Shown here: positions 1-11,343 of the stretch, piece after piece
How positions within the stretch are numbered: position 1 is the stretch's first letter
Layout of the letters: every line of letters begins with the position of its first letter
Assembly: GCA_964036045.1 (NCBI GenBank)
Contig: OZ038378.1
Location: 172,243,285-172,307,284, forward strand
From: Eutreptiella sp. 'Long Island Sound 2002'
Taxonomy: Eukaryota > Euglenozoa > Euglenophyceae > Eutreptiales > Eutreptiaceae
Length of the DNA stretch: 64,000 nt
Direction of reading: 5' to 3'
Translations under genes and position numbers: made by a program
Notes under the pieces: model-generated
Told to the model about the DNA's origin: nothing
Seen by the model: only the letters and a program-made list of their open reading frames with translations
Database searches by the model: none

Positions 1-989
1 ACAGCAATTCTTCCCCCCCCAGGGGGCAGCCTATGGGGTCATGGGAAAAGACAGCCGCATTGAAGTTGAAGATCCAGGAACCCAGCCATTGGCGGCCTCC
101 AGGCCATTCACCCCCAGTTCCTCGAGTAGTTGACACAATATCCAGATGATGCACCTCTTCTGGTGCCCTCCGTCTGAGGGGGTGGCATTTGTTGTGTCCT
201 TGGTGTGCTCGGCTCCAGGAGTCCACCACAACATTCCGGTGCTTATGTCCAAGGGAATGCTAGAGGTGGCGCTGGTGGCTAGGGGACACTGGCGCTTCCC
301 AAAGGGTCCCCGCATGCTCGCAGTCAGTACCCTCCCTGGCAGTCGCATGTGCTTAGGGGAGCCAAACCACAGTACTCTCCACTGAGCGGCAGTCCCATGC
401 AGTCAGTATGTGCCCTTAGACATGTTGGCGGTGCTGCTGCCCCAACAGTGGGCACGAGTGGTGTGGGCATTGCTAGACACCCTGTGAGGTTAACGGAGTG
501 CCTTGCCAAAGGGAGTGCAGGGGGATGGGAGTGCCAGCTGGGGCTAAGAAGTCGATGCCGGGGCAGACAATAGCCCATCAGGCAGACGGAGCACCGAAGG
601 GGTGCATGTCACAAGGACCAGGGCCCCCATGAAGACCCCCGTGCGTGGCATAGCCCCCCCTCCCCCAGGGGAAAGGAGGGGCCTGCTGCCAGATCCCTGC
701 ACAGCAACCAAACCATACCGAACCAGAACTGCCCCCCCCCCCCCATTTTAATTCAGCAAATTTTGATGGAGGTCAATTTTGTTCTCTCCTTTGTTGCAGG
801 GTCGGGCATTGTGCCTCTCCCATGCCTTGTAGCCTGTCCATGCATCCTTTGTAATCAGACACCAGTATTGGCAAAAAGCTTTTTGCTTCCAACCTCTCCT
901 AGGAAATGCAAAGCAAGGAATTGGTCCGTGCTGTTCTGTTTTTCCACCATGGGAAGACAGGGTATGCCAGAAAGGATGCATGGAATGGA

Positions 990-1090
990 ACAGCCAAGAA
1001 CCTCCAGGAAATAGCTGCATCCAAGAGCCTCCAAGAATTAACAGCATCCACCCAAGAGCCTCCACGAAGTGGCAGCATCCATGACATTTG
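990..1090. repeat. Decayed copies of the dispersed 30-bp minisatellite
   Basis: About three units of the type AGAGCCTCCAAGAAnnnnCAGCATCC. They share their phrase order with better copies at 3130-3300, 27200-27540 and one unit near 36840, but are diverged in sequence and spacing. Confidence 0.5.
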
Positions 1091-1654
1091 GCATGCATAC
1101 GATTTGCATAACTTTTTCCAGCCCTTTGGTGCCCAATAATATTGGCAATTGAGGGGGTCACCGCCCTTGCAAGTCCCCATGCATTTGGGCACAGCGCTGA
1201 ACTGGTGCCTCAGTTCCAAAGCGGCTTGTGAGAGTGGCCAGCCCACACACCACATGCCCATGCCAACGCCCATGCCCATCCCACGAACCGAACGTCCACA
1301 CCCATGCACATGCAGCCTACAAGAATGCCATAGCCACGCCCTGCCCGCTGTTGCAGAGAAGAGGCCTTGCGGTTCAAGCAGCAACGGCAGAGGAAAGGCG
1401 CAGAAAAGGACCATTATTGGGGTGTCCACCAAGAAATTGCCCGCCAAAAATGGTATCTTGCGTGTGGTCTCATGCACAGAGCCGGCAGATGGCATGGCGC
1501 CCGGATAACATTCAGAATGGTTTAAGTAGTCGACGTTGTACATTTGGTGGGGCCCACACGCAGCATGTGACATCAATGAAATGAGCTCGGGGCTTGATTT
1601 GATCCCAAAAATTTGGGAAGGCGGAGCTTGTCTTGCTGCCTGCGTTTGTAGTCT

Positions 1655-1678
1655 CTGTGTGTGTGTGTGTGTGTGTGC
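1655..1678. repeat. (GT)n microsatellite
   Basis: Uninterrupted GT dinucleotides, followed to about 1730 by a GTGC/GCGT-rich imperfect tract. Confidence 0.9.
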
Positions 1679-2470
1679 GTGCACTTGCGTGCATGCGTGA
1701 CTGTGTGTGGCGTGCGTGCGTGCGTGCATCCGCACAGGTCTGATTATCTACTTTTTGTTTTTGGACTGAGGGATGCCCTTCCGTTGAGTTGGACACAGAG
1801 TATTTTGGAAAACATCCCTGTTCCACAGCTGCCGTTGTGAAGCTGCACCATGAAAAGGTTGGGCCCACAGAGCAGGCGTTCCAGGGCCAGGGTGTGCTGT
1901 TGTATCGCTGGGGCTCAGGGATGTACGTTTGGGATGCAGTGTGTCCGTTCAGTCTATTGGCACATTTCCCGCAACTGTCTGCAGAAAGGTGCCAAGTTGT
2001 GAGTTATTCTGTTGTGCGCGACCTGACGACGTTCGACCCTCTCCATCCTTTGTCAATCCTCTCCCGGACCATTCCAGCCCCAGCAGGGCGGAGCTTTAGG
2101 AGCAGCTGGTACAAGACCACCAGCAGCGACCGAGGCTGCGTACACGCAAACATGCGGTAGGCCACACGCCCCCCCAAAAAAGCAACGCGTTGTTGAAGGA
2201 GTACAGGGGGGTGCCGTGGGTTGTACATCGTTGTTGAGGGATGGAGAGACTGTTTCAGGGTTGCAGAGGATTGTGGAGGGCTACAGAGGTATATGGACCA
2301 CCAAGTATCCTGGATTTGGCTGGTGGTGGGCATTTGGTGGGGAGTTGGGGGAGGTGCACACTTGCGATTGAGGGCCCGGGCAGGCCGTCTGTTTCACAGA
2401 CATGGGCACAAATTGACTCTACTTGCTTCCAGTTCCATGGGGACGACTCTTGCTGAATGCACGCCTGCAG

Positions 2471-4191
2471 GCATGACCAGAGCACACGGATCAAACAGCG
2501 GATCCTGGATAGACGGCATTTGCTGGACCGCCGCAGCCAAAAGATCGATGCACAGGAGCTAAGGGAGAGCGGTATGTTACTGGGGTTGGCCACAGCAAGT
2601 TGCTTGAACCATGCCTTTGCTATTGCCGCTGACACCAAGCAGCTTCCACAATGCTCAGGACACCGGTAAGTTTCCAGGCATCACGGGTGACACTAACTAC
2701 ACAGTGTGGCTTTCTGCCCATTTGCAATGTGTGTTGTGAAGTGTGTGGCAGTGGAGTAGTGGAACTAGGTCATGATTTGATGTTGTGTGATGGGGACCAT
2801 CAAGAAACAATTGCATATCGCTAGGCATGTGTTCAGCCCATTCCAGGAGGTGATTGGTTTTGCGCAGCTTGCAGCCACACAGCATATGCCACGGAGATGC
2901 AATCCAAAGCAGACATCTTATCAACCGTCAAGGGGGGGCACCGTCGGTGAGGATGCCTTGTGCAATTGTTTGAGTGATGCACCTATTGCCCGCAAGCGTA
3001 TGATTCAGGCACCCAGCCCAACACACCAAGAGGCAGTGGGCTGGGTTGGTGAGAAATTGGGTTTATGGCTGAGCCAAGTTTGTGGAAGGTATGTCGCTAA
3101 ATCTTTTTTTTTCGTTGTCAATGGGCTTCTGGGTTCCTCCTCAAAATCATTGAGGAATTAGCAGCAACCATCCAAAAGCCTCCGAGAAGCAACAACAAAC
3201 ATCCAAAAGCCTCCGAGAAGTAGCAGCAACCATCCGAAGGCCTCCTAGAAACAACAGGAACCACCCAAAAGCCTCCAAGGAATGGCACTATACATCCAAC
3301 CTCAGTGCACAGATTTCTGGGTAGGATGCATCGTAAATCAGCAGCCCCCTCTCCCAACTAGGGGGCAGGTGCATTAAAAAGAAAGAGGCAGCCACGTCCC
3401 ACAGCGGAGGGGCACAATGAGATTTGCTTTGTGTGTATTCAGAATCCCCTCATGTTTTTGTGTGTATTCCCTCCCCTCACTATGCATTCTTGCACTAATG
3501 AATACAAGTCACAACCACGGAAGGTGAGGTTTTTTTAAAGCATTTAAGGTATGATGCTTGCAATGTGCGCCTAGGATCACTAGGGAGCCTACTAGGGGTC
3601 TGGTGGGGTGGGGTGGGGGGCCAGGCTCGCACGCCTCCCTCGCCCGGAGTTGCAATGGACCCCAGTGTATGCTCTTTCTCCTCATTCTCTCTTTATAAAT
3701 TTTGCACAATTTCCTTGAGTCTCTCTGATAGCTCTCATTATTCTCTCCTTGTACGCCTCTCACGCTTTCATCATCACCTGCTGGGGAGCACTCCCAGGTG
3801 GTTCTGCCAACCACAAGACGCGGAGTACCCCCGCCCCCTCCACCAACGTGGCCTCCAACCAATAGTTTGTTGCCAAAGGTGCTGGCTTTAGGAGTCCATG
3901 AGAACGCTTTTCCTGTGGCACCTATGGCGCTTGCGGCTTGCAGTTTGGGAAACCTGCCTGGGTGTGGAATATTGTTGACCTAAAACGGAGGCACGTGTGA
4001 GTTGTATTGAAGTTGTTGTTGCTTGTTTTTCTTTTTGTTTTTTCCCTAGGTTACAGCATATTCCATTGCCAACACATTGCCCCAACCTAAACCTCACCAA
4101 ATTCAATCGCCACAGAGCAATGGGAGTTGGCATCTGGGAAAGTGTTCGCCGCAGAGTGATGGAAGCAGGCACTGTGTTGGTGTTGCAATGA
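2471..4191 (+). pseudogene. Broken gene with a PHD-type zinc finger, probably from a mobile element
   Basis: Several linked coding pieces are visible. 2471-2665 follows a CAG acceptor, is rich in Arg/Lys/Gln/Asp and ends at a strong GTAAGT donor. Near 2723-2866 a PHD pattern can be read: paired cysteines (CEVC), then LMLCDGDH, then GDWFCAAC. The usual histidine codon is CGC (Arg), and a TAG follows it. Around a poly(G) run near 2935 the frame shifts, and a second frame continues to a GTATGT donor at 3089. A terminal exon, 4050-4191, follows a T-rich acceptor and ends in TGA; its phase (2) fits both upstream donors. PHD fingers bind histone tails or serve in transposon proteins. The stop and frameshift argue for decay. 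The family of the host element is not identified. Confidence 0.5.
3130..3300. repeat. Dispersed minisatellite, about 30-bp unit
   Basis: About five units of the form AGCAGCAACCATCCAAAAGC followed by CTCCGAGAAGT. It lies in the putative intron of the PHD gene and belongs to the same family as the long array at 27200-27540. Confidence 0.75.
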
Positions 4192-4423
4192 ATGAGAGCA
4201 ACATGATTAGGCTGACAATGACACTGTGACCCACAACCATGATACAACCAAGACCAAGTACTTACCCATTGTGTGTCATGTTGTTGCTTGATTCAAGGGG
4301 TATGGGGAAAGAAGTAGTATTGGGGCTCTGCTACTTCTGATTGAGGGAGTAACACCCCTCTTCTTTGACCACACTAGAAGACTGAGGTTCCCATCCACGC
4401 TTTTGCACGTTGAGCTCGGCAGG

Positions 4424-4705
4424 GGTTATGTAGCCATTTCTGATTTCCTCCCCACGTTGGGGACACGAGAAGGTAGCAGTGCAGCCATTTCTACCCCACA
4501 TGGGAGACCCTAAGAAGGCAAGGGTTATGTAGCCACTTCCGATTTCCTCGCCTCCTTGGGGACCCTGAGAAGGCAAGGGTTATGTTGCCATTTCCCATTT
4601 CCTCCCTGCTTTGGGGACCTGAGAAAGCAGAGGTTATGTAGCCACTTCTGATTTCTTCCCTACTTTGGGGACACGAGAAGGCAAGGGTTATGTAGCCACT
4701 TGGGA
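4424..4705. repeat. 54-bp tandem repeat (GGTTATGTAGCC family)
   Basis: The phrase GGTTATGTAGCC or a close variant starts at 4424, 4523, 4578, 4632 and 4686, with a weaker unit near 4470. Spacing is therefore about 54 bp, or 18 codons. Each unit also holds GATTTCCTCCC and GGGGACnnGAGAAGGCA. On the minus strand one frame stays open, with a recurring GYITLAFSGPQ-like peptide. Related units lie at about 7065-7120 (opposite orientation) and in 24360-24640. Confidence 0.8.
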
Positions 4706-5430
4706 AGGCAGAAAAAGGTTTGCGCGGGGGGGGAGGGTGTTCGAGCCCCCCCGAAGGAGGGGGGGGGGGGGGCTCCAAAAGGGGCTAAAACGGCAGGACC
4801 ATTCATAGCACAAAAATTTGGGAATTTTTCCCCCATTGAACTGAAAAATGTTCTAGACCTAACTCCCACCGGTCCCTATGGGTGCTCCTGGTATGCTCAA
4901 CATTGGTGGGCGATGTCTGGCTGGTGTAACACCTTTTTTTGGCAGATCCAATTAGGGGAGGGGAAAAGAGAAAAAACTGAGGACTGGGGGCGCCTCCTCA
5001 GGAGTTGCAATGCCCAACCCCCTTATAAAGTGGGCTAAGTGAAATACGCACTCCGACCCCCCCCCCCATCCCTTGGGGGCTACAAAGGTGGAGGAATAAA
5101 CCAGTATCTTTTTTCAGCACCAATTGTGGGTGTTCTGCATTTTACGAGAATGTGAGACATCATTCCTTTGCCCTTTAAACCTTTTTTTGTGCCACGCATC
5201 CCCTATGAAGAGTTTTGGAATGAATTCACAACATGTTTTCGTGTGCGAGATGTTTCCATCCACCCTTTTGAAGGACAAAAACCAAGTAGTCCAGCAAAGG
5301 TGGGGTTTGAAGCAGAACATTGCAAAAGGGATAGCAGACAATAGGTGTACAATTGCAACATTATTGCCTTTAAAAACCAAAGTAAAGGCAAGTTGTCAAG
5401 AAGCACACCACTTGAGGGCAGGTAAACATT

Positions 5431-6024
5431 TTACTCCCGTGGATCACTTGCTGCGGGACTGTGCATTGGGTCGTGCCAAAGGTGCCCCTGCCCGTGTGAG
5501 GTGTGCAGCAAATGCATTTGCTTCTTGACATGGAGGAAGGATCTCAACAGCAGCTTCACCTCACAGACCATTTGTGCCTGAATGGTTTGTGAGGCAAGGG
5601 GGGCCATAATGAACACCTTCATGTCACAGTAGCCCCCCACAAGGTCGTGTGCCGTTGAGTGGTACGTATGTTTCACACGCACGATGTCAAACTGGGCCCT
5701 CAACAACCAAACAAACCATGTGTGAGCCATCGGAATTTGCATCATTCTGCATAACATCCTCCACATGTGTAGCTTCAGCAGCGTCAACAGGCAACCCCTT
5801 AGCCTCACGGATAATGTTGATGATACAGACACATACACAGACCCAGCATAGGCATAAGAAGATGGACCCGTGCTCGCAATTGCTTGATTAGCAGCACTCG
5901 CATCTTGCGGGACTGGAGGGAGTGCAAGAGTGGTAGGACTGTTAGATAACTTGAGTCCACCTACTTGTCGCAGCAGGTGGCCCAAGGCACTTGTGGGTGC
6001 AATGTCAATGTCAATATTGTGCAT
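5431..6024 (-). pseudogene. Decayed minus-strand ORF, unknown product
   Basis: A 197-codon frame runs to a stop at 5431. Its middle third (roughly 5690-5830) reads badly in this frame. A neighbouring minus-strand frame there gives a convincing peptide (IREAKGLPVDAAEATHVEDV, then MQNDANSDGSHMVC) that stops where the first frame becomes sensible again (VKHTYHSTAHDLVGGYCDMK). This looks like an old ORF carrying two compensating frameshifts. No family is recognised. Neighbouring fragments suggest a mobile-element source. Confidence 0.4.
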
Positions 6025-6451
6025 AGACTTTGCACATGTGCAATCGGTGCAAGCATGATAGACACACTTGCAATTGGGGGACGGGGGGTATGAGAAACAA
6101 TGGGCATAATGTGGGGGGCTTATGCAGAGACTTGTGAGCTTGCAAGAATCAAGGAACTGAGATGTGTGCGTTGCCGCACTGGTGTGGATGCTTGGGAAGC
6201 GGAGGAGGTTGGGGATGGGAGGTAACCTTGTGAACTGTCAATAATAAGTAATCATAAAAAATCAGTAGGAACTGTAACTTTGTGGCCTAGTCTAGAGGCT
6301 AGGGTGGAGGAGGAGGATGAGCACACAGGGGAAGGGGTGGAGCTGTGTGACCGTGGGGTAAAGAAATCTGTGATGGTGGTTCAGCGTGGTGTGGGTGGTT
6401 GTGTGTGTGTGTGTGGGGTTGGTTGGTTTAAGGAAAATGATTCCTCTTTGT

Positions 6452-6918
6452 CTAAAACGCTTTTAACAAAGAGTCATGGACACAGATCCAATGAGCGTCA
6501 CTGGTGGGGTTAGGTAGGGGGCGAGAATCATCATCAAATCTCTCTACTGAGCACTCATGACAGACCCACAAGCAATCAACAATGCTGATGACAAGGGGTT
6601 CACAACACTTTTGATGGTAACCAATTGTGTGGCTGTGGTCACCATCGCAAATCGGAATGTCATTGTCCTCAGCCATTTCACCACTCAAACAAACTGAGGA
6701 GACTCAGATCATGCACCATCGGTGCATGCTACATCTTCTAGTGCTACGTCCACGTCCACGTCCACTTCTAGCTCAAGCACTGAGTCCGAATCTAACTCGA
6801 CAAGTTCTGCTTCTGCCTGTGATAGCAGTACTTCTGGATCTAATTCGTCCGATTCGTCCGATTCGTCAACTGGCGCCGAGTTGTAGTGCCAACGGGAGGC
6901 CATGGTGGGGCGTTGCAT
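6452..6918 (-). pseudogene. Acidic segment plus PHD-like zinc finger, minus strand
   Basis: Upstream part (6918-6709): an acidic stretch rich in Asp/Glu/Ser/Val. Downstream part (6688-6452): a PHD-like core with ICDGDHSHTIGYHQKCC and then LWVCHEC. CDGDH-x-x-TI-x-Y is shared with the finger at 2.75 kb, so the two are probably paralogous copies in opposite orientation. The two parts are in different frames. Either a very short intron or a frameshift near 6690-6710 separates them. The first zinc-ligand pair is not cleanly visible. Acidic region plus PHD is also the layout at 24.7 kb. Confidence 0.45.
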
Positions 6919-7064
6919 CCTTTTTTTTTTGTGCTATGGGATGTAGCTGGAATTGACCGGACGTAAGCACCACCACTGTTAGTGGGGGGTGGGGAACTGC
7001 AGGAACAATGCAACAATGATGATGAGTGCATTTGGGACCAACATGAAATTCCAGTGAACAAACG

Positions 7065-7125
7065 CATGTATCATAGCGGCTACATAACCTGTTCCTTCTC
7101 AGGTCCCAAAGGGGGGAGGAAAACA
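7065..7125. repeat. Single inverted unit of the 54-bp repeat family
   Basis: Contains GGCTACATAACC, the complement of the 4.4-kb repeat phrase, then TTCTCAGGTCCCAAAGG. It is followed by a G-run and AGGTTTGCGCGG, which also follows the 4.4-kb array at about 4720. Confidence 0.6.
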
Positions 7126-7240
7126 GAAGGGGTGGGGGGGGGAAGGTTTGCGCGGTCACGGGCCCGTTCGAGCCCCTTTCCTAGGACCCCCCCGCCCTCC
7201 CTTTAGGGCTCAAACGTCAGGCAGCCACAAGGGTGGCTGA

Positions 7241-7735
7241 TTACATGACAGAAATTGCACATTTACGGATTGGGTGTTTCAAGGTGTGCCCAAGCTAGAC
7301 GTGAAAAGGTTGCGTTGGCTTGTGTTGTATGCATGCAAATACTACTTCCGCAATAAAGAGCCCCTGACCACCCATTTGACGTTGGCTGCCACTAGGGTAG
7401 TGCATTTATTGGCATTGCAACATGAGTGCCATCGTTTTGATGACCATTGGTACTGTGACCCAGTAGAGGAGCTAGGTGGGGTGCTTGGGGACGTTCAAGA
7501 GCAAGGGATCAATTTCCTTGGGAGTGAGTATTTCATTTGTCTCAAAGGTAATGATCACCAAGAGAATGCCATTGGTGTTGTGAGACTAGCATGTGGGCAT
7601 GTGGGCAACGCGGGGTCTTGGATTTTACACAATGCTGCCGGCGCTTCTTTGTGGCAACCCGAAATTGGGTCCATTTTCGCAGAAGGAGCACGTTGCACAT
7701 CTTGGTGGAAGGAATGTGCATTGAGGACAACATGA
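7241..7735 (+). CDS. Orphan ORF, possibly transposon-derived
   Basis: An open frame of about 165 codons begins after a TGA at 7238 and ends at 7733-7735. It has no good start codon, so it is either an exon or a fragment. The composition is protein-like (YACKYYFRNKEPL, LALQHECHRFDDHWYCDPVE), with His/Cys-rich spots but no zinc-finger spacing I recognise. A decayed minus-strand ORF lies immediately downstream. That convergent layout is common in mobile elements. No function assigned. Confidence 0.35.
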   Translation, partial: LHDRNCTFTDWVFQGVPKLDVKRLRWLVLYACKYYFRNKEPLTTHLTLAATRVVHLLALQHECHRFDDHWYCDPVEELGGVLGDVQEQGINFLGSEYFICLKGNDHQENAIGVVRLACGHVGNAGSWILHNAAGASLWQPEIGSIFAEGARCTSWWKECALRTT

Positions 7736-7837
7736 CCCTTGCATATGGTGGTGCGTGCTAGTTGCTCGTTGATTTACAACCCCTTTGGCAACAGGGTTGT
7801 GGCACACTTTGTATGGATCCTTACACTAACCTCCTGT

Positions 7838-8526
7838 TCATTGACGATTCCGATGATGCATGTTCCGTAAAGGTTGGTAGTACACCACCAACCTTGGGGC
7901 CGTGCCTAATGTGTCACAAGTGGGTTGCTTTGCATAGCATGCGGACTCTAGCAACTGCTCTTCAGTCAAGACATTGAACCGTTGGGCAAAGCCATCCCAC
8001 ATATGATGAACATTGGACTTCAACTTCATAAATTGGTAAACCTGCCCTTTGAATTTTTGCACTTTGGATCAACATGCTGTTCCAAGCGTACAATTGAGGG
8101 CTGGGGTACTCTTGCATGGCCATGAGTTGCTCATAGCCCATGACCACACTTGGGCTCTTAGCCTAAGCGGCAAGCAGCCCGCTTCCATTGCGGCCATGCT
8201 CTGAGAGGGTCCGCAAGTAGAACAAACCCAAGAACAACCTCATGTAGCACCTTGTCGTTCATGCCTTCTTTGATGACAACCAGATCACGGAGGTCCTCAT
8301 GGGCATCCCCCACATCTCTTGGATTCGCCAATGGTTTCAACAAAAAGGTAGGCAGATTCTCCTTAGAGAATGTGCACACCATGTTTGTGGGTTTTGTGGT
8401 GGCGATGATTTGGCCAATGCATTGCGTCTTGTGCCGTGATGTGGTTTGATTGTACAGCATGGCACACAATTTTGAAGTGAGGCATCTTGGTTTCTCACCT
8501 CGTAGCTCCTTGTCCATAGCAGCCAA
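7838..8526 (-). pseudogene. Decayed minus-strand ORF, three frames
   Basis: Read from 8526 down: an ATG-started frame of 122 codons stops at 8158. A second frame (8147-7962, beginning VMGYEQLMAMQEYPSPQLYA) takes over, then a third from about 8062 (QKFKGQVYQFMKLKSNVHHM) to 7838. The joins fall where one frame loses sense as the next gains it, so I read one ORF broken by at least two frameshifts. It is mostly hydrophilic. No family recognised. Confidence 0.4.
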
Positions 8527-8677
8527 TGAAAAAAAAAATAGTGGTTCGTTGGACTAACAAGAAGAAAAACAACAAGCGGTCGTGTGATGAGGTGGCTGAA
8601 GACGATGGAGGGGACGTTGAGGGCCCCCAAGTGTGGTAACGTCTGCACCAACCCCCATGCCTACCAACACCTGCAAT

Positions 8678-8812
8678 TCCTCCTCCTCCTCCTCCTCCTC
8701 CTCCTCCTCCTCCTCCTCCTCCTCCTCCTCCTCCTCCTCCTCCTCCTTGTCCTGGTCCTCGTCTTGGTCCTCGTCCTGGTCCTCCTCATCCTCCTCCTTC
8801 CTCCTTCTTTGG
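8678..8812. repeat. (TCC)n microsatellite with TCCTCG/TCCTGG tail
   Basis: About 70 bp of pure TCC triplets, then an imperfect tail of CCTCGTCCTGGT units. It gives long poly-Leu and poly-Ser frames that are not genes. Confidence 0.95.
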
Positions 8813-8828
8813 CCTTCCCCTCCCCCAT

Positions 8829-8955
8829 CTTTTTAGGCCGATCTGCAGAAAGTGTCCCAAGTAGCCACTCTTAGTCTAAGGCCCTTCCCTAGAAAGTGTC
8901 CCAAGTAGTACCTGCTGGCAACAGGTGCAACAGGTCGTAGGCCCTTCCCTAGGTT
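8829..8955. repeat. Short direct duplication
   Basis: AGAAAGTGTCCCAAGTAG occurs twice, and each copy is followed some 20-40 bp later by AGGCCCTTCCCTAG. Confidence 0.7.
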
Positions 8956-9371
8956 TAGGACTGTGAGGCCAAGTGTAGCCTAATCAATGGCCAGCATGCC
9001 CTAACCTAGCCACATAGGTCAGGATTAGAAGGAGGGCAAAGGGTGGCTGGGGAGTCTGGGGCTCCGTTAGTTGGCCCTGCGCTCGTGGGCCTATGATGGG
9101 ATGAGCTATTAGAATCATATCAGGTAGTTGCTTGCCTCTTCCTAGGCTACTAGCGGGACACTTGCTTCCCCTTCCTTGCGCTCTGTAATGTGCGACACCG
9201 CTCTGCCCCAGAGGCTGCCTCGTACATCGAGGAGAAGGGCCACGAGAAAGAAGAAGAGTGTGTGGCCCTTACTTCAACAATTCACCCTCACTGGGGTACT
9301 CCGTGTCCAGAGCCCCCCCCCCCCCCCCCGGAGCGATATAAGAAAATTGTCTGTGTAAGGATAGTACAAGG

Positions 9372-9767
9372 TTGTACCTGTTACAGCCGCAAGGTACAAA
9401 GAGAGTCTCTTCAAATGTCGCCTCATATTCGCCTAATGCCCTTGCACCTGCACTCATCGTAACATGCATTTTGCTGTCAGTTTGGTTGGAAACAAATGCA
9501 AAGCAGAATGAGGAAAAGATGGTCCATTTACGAGCATTGCGGAACGAACAATCCCAGTTCAAAGAAGCCCAACGCCGATGGGAGGCTGTATGTGCTATTG
9601 TGACGTGTGTGGCTTTGCTGGCAGTGGCAGTGGCCATTGTGGTGTATGGGTGGAGGACACGATTTCTTTTTTCCGATTTTGATTTCCCTTTTAAAGGACC
9701 ACACAAGTTACAACTGCCATCGGCTGCCATCAGTTTCTTTCTAATCGCCGTGAGGTGTGACTGCTGA
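9372..9767 (+). CDS. Possible two-helix membrane protein exon
   Basis: The frame has no convincing ATG near its 5' end, so it is probably an exon or fragment. It carries two hydrophobic stretches, about ALAPALIVTCILLSVWL and AVCAIVTCVALLAVAVAIVV. Between them is a charged, helix-prone stretch of about 30 residues containing NAKQNEEK and NEQSQFKEAQRRWEA. This would make a small double-spanning or hairpin membrane protein. A long minus-strand frame overlaps it but has no such pattern. Function unknown. Confidence 0.35.
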   Translation: MYLLQPQGTKRVSSNVASYSPNALAPALIVTCILLSVWLETNAKQNEEKMVHLRALRNEQSQFKEAQRRWEAVCAIVTCVALLAVAVAIVVYGWRTRFLFSDFDFPFKGPHKLQLPSAAISFFLIAVRCDC

Positions 9768-10802
9768 GCCACGAGAAATCTCTCCACATTCTGCAGGGTT
9801 CAGTTCCTCAGAACCTTTGATAATGGACCCATCTCAGGGGAGGGGGTCGAGGCATGACCGTACTCACCACAACAGTCAGTAGCAGCATGTTTCTATCACC
9901 CCAACGCCGGACTGAAGTGACGGGGGAGGAACCCATTGCAAGCCACGCGACAGTATGTCATGGACAGCCATACTAATACACAAACACGCAGTATTCTGCG
10001 CATGGGGGTCGAAGTCACCCCTTCAGTCACCCCTTGCGGAAGGTGCTCGTAAACGACCACCAGGAGATCACGCGCACACACGAATGGTAGGCAACACGGC
10101 CAAAAGAAGGCACACAAAAGGTACACCCTTGCTTTGTCATTGTTTGGTCCCTGGTTGTGGTTTTGCATGGCCCCATACGCTATTTCGGTGTGGGCAACCA
10201 TTCACCTGCTTACATACTCCATGTCATTTCTGCCTTGTTGACGACCTGGCACAGTGGTCCTGAAAAGCACCCACGCCCACTTTTATCAGACTAGGTGCCC
10301 CAGTGCGGGTGGGGGGAGATTGAGGTCCACATTTCCCCTGCAATTTCGGAATTTCTCGCTTTTTTTGGCTATTTCCTGCATTTTCCCCCCGCAATTTTCC
10401 GCAATTACTTTTGTTTTTGAGGATGCTTTTCTTGATTTCACAGTCAACTTTTGGTGGTGACTGGCTGTGACGTGGAATGCTTTTTCTCACAGTGCAGCAC
10501 TGTTTCCAAGCGTCAGCACAAATTGAATGACAACATCTGCCGCTTTCGTTTCATGGATCAATTCCATGGTCACGGCGGGGACGTCTCCTCAGTTTTGGTA
10601 CGCGACTCCCCCCCCCCCTCCCGCCCTCTGGGCCCAATTAGTTGCCAAGGGTCAATAGCTACTGGCCATGCATATGGTGGCACAGAAGGCGCCTGAAAAA
10701 AAAATTTATTCCCCTTGCCCACGTGGCACCCCTCCGTGCCCAAGTTGTGGAGTGTGGATGTGAGGCACCCCCACTTGCCCTCTTGGCACCCCTCCCTGCC
10801 CA

Positions 10803-10835
10803 GGTTAGGGTTCGGGTTCGGATTAGGGTTAGGGT
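10803..10835. repeat. Interstitial telomere-like repeat (TTAGGG)
   Basis: GGTTAGGGTTCGGG and GGATTAGGGTTAGGG, imperfect, running straight into the conserved GTCACCGAGCTGGTGGAACC block. Lies inside transposon copy A. Confidence 0.85.
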
Positions 10836-11110
10836 CACCGAGCTGGTGGAACCAGTCTTGGTTTTATAACCCTCTTTAGTGTCTAGGGTGGAGACCTAAC
10901 AAGTTTGGCAAGCAAGCAGCAAGCAAGCAGCAAGCAAGCAGCAAGCACGCGCGAAATGGGGAAAAATCACAGCTCTGTCTTGGTGCTTCGCATTTGGCTA
11001 AAATTTTCGTGGATGATACCCATGGGTGTGAGGGACAACCACACAAAGTATGAGCCAGAAACTCAACAGTGGCGGCTGGGAACGGGTGTCGCATGTGGTG
11101 TACCTTCGTT
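10836..11110. repeat. Conserved internal block, forward copy 1
   Basis: Order: GCTGGTGGAACCAGTCTTGG, TTTTATAACCC, TCTAGGGTGGA, a GCAAGCA array, CGCGCGAAATGGGG, then GGGTGTGAGGGACAACCACA and ACTCAACAGTGGCGGCTGGG. The same order recurs at 12155-12430, reversed in part at 12610-12755, and fully reversed at 50420-50695. Confidence 0.85.
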
Positions 11111-11343
11111 TCCAAATTTGTGGAAAATGGCAAAAAATTGCCATTTTTGGGGCAGGTTGGGTGCCTAGGATGTCCATGGAGGGGTGCATTTGCATTGGAA
11201 CCAACCAAGATGATGAACAAACACCTTTTTTCACACTATAGTGTGTTTTGCACTTGACTGGTGGCCTCGGCAACCTCTTTTTGGGGCCAAAATAAGGCAA
11301 AATCAGCCTTGAAAAGCACCCTTTTTGCACACCTTTTCAAGTT

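Larger units (their letters stand above)
1..2088. other. No supportable gene; repeat-bearing DNA
   Basis: Frames are open for up to about 120 codons on both strands but show no splice-consistent exons. The stretch holds a decayed minisatellite at 990-1090, a GT microsatellite near 1655-1678 and short poly(C) runs. A Gly/Ala-rich frame at about 2089-2155, behind a CAG and before GGTAGG, could be a small exon but has no partner I can defend. Confidence 0.4.

Noticed and set aside
8584-8874. Poly-Leu and poly-Ser ORFs
   Set aside because: Translations of a TCC microsatellite.
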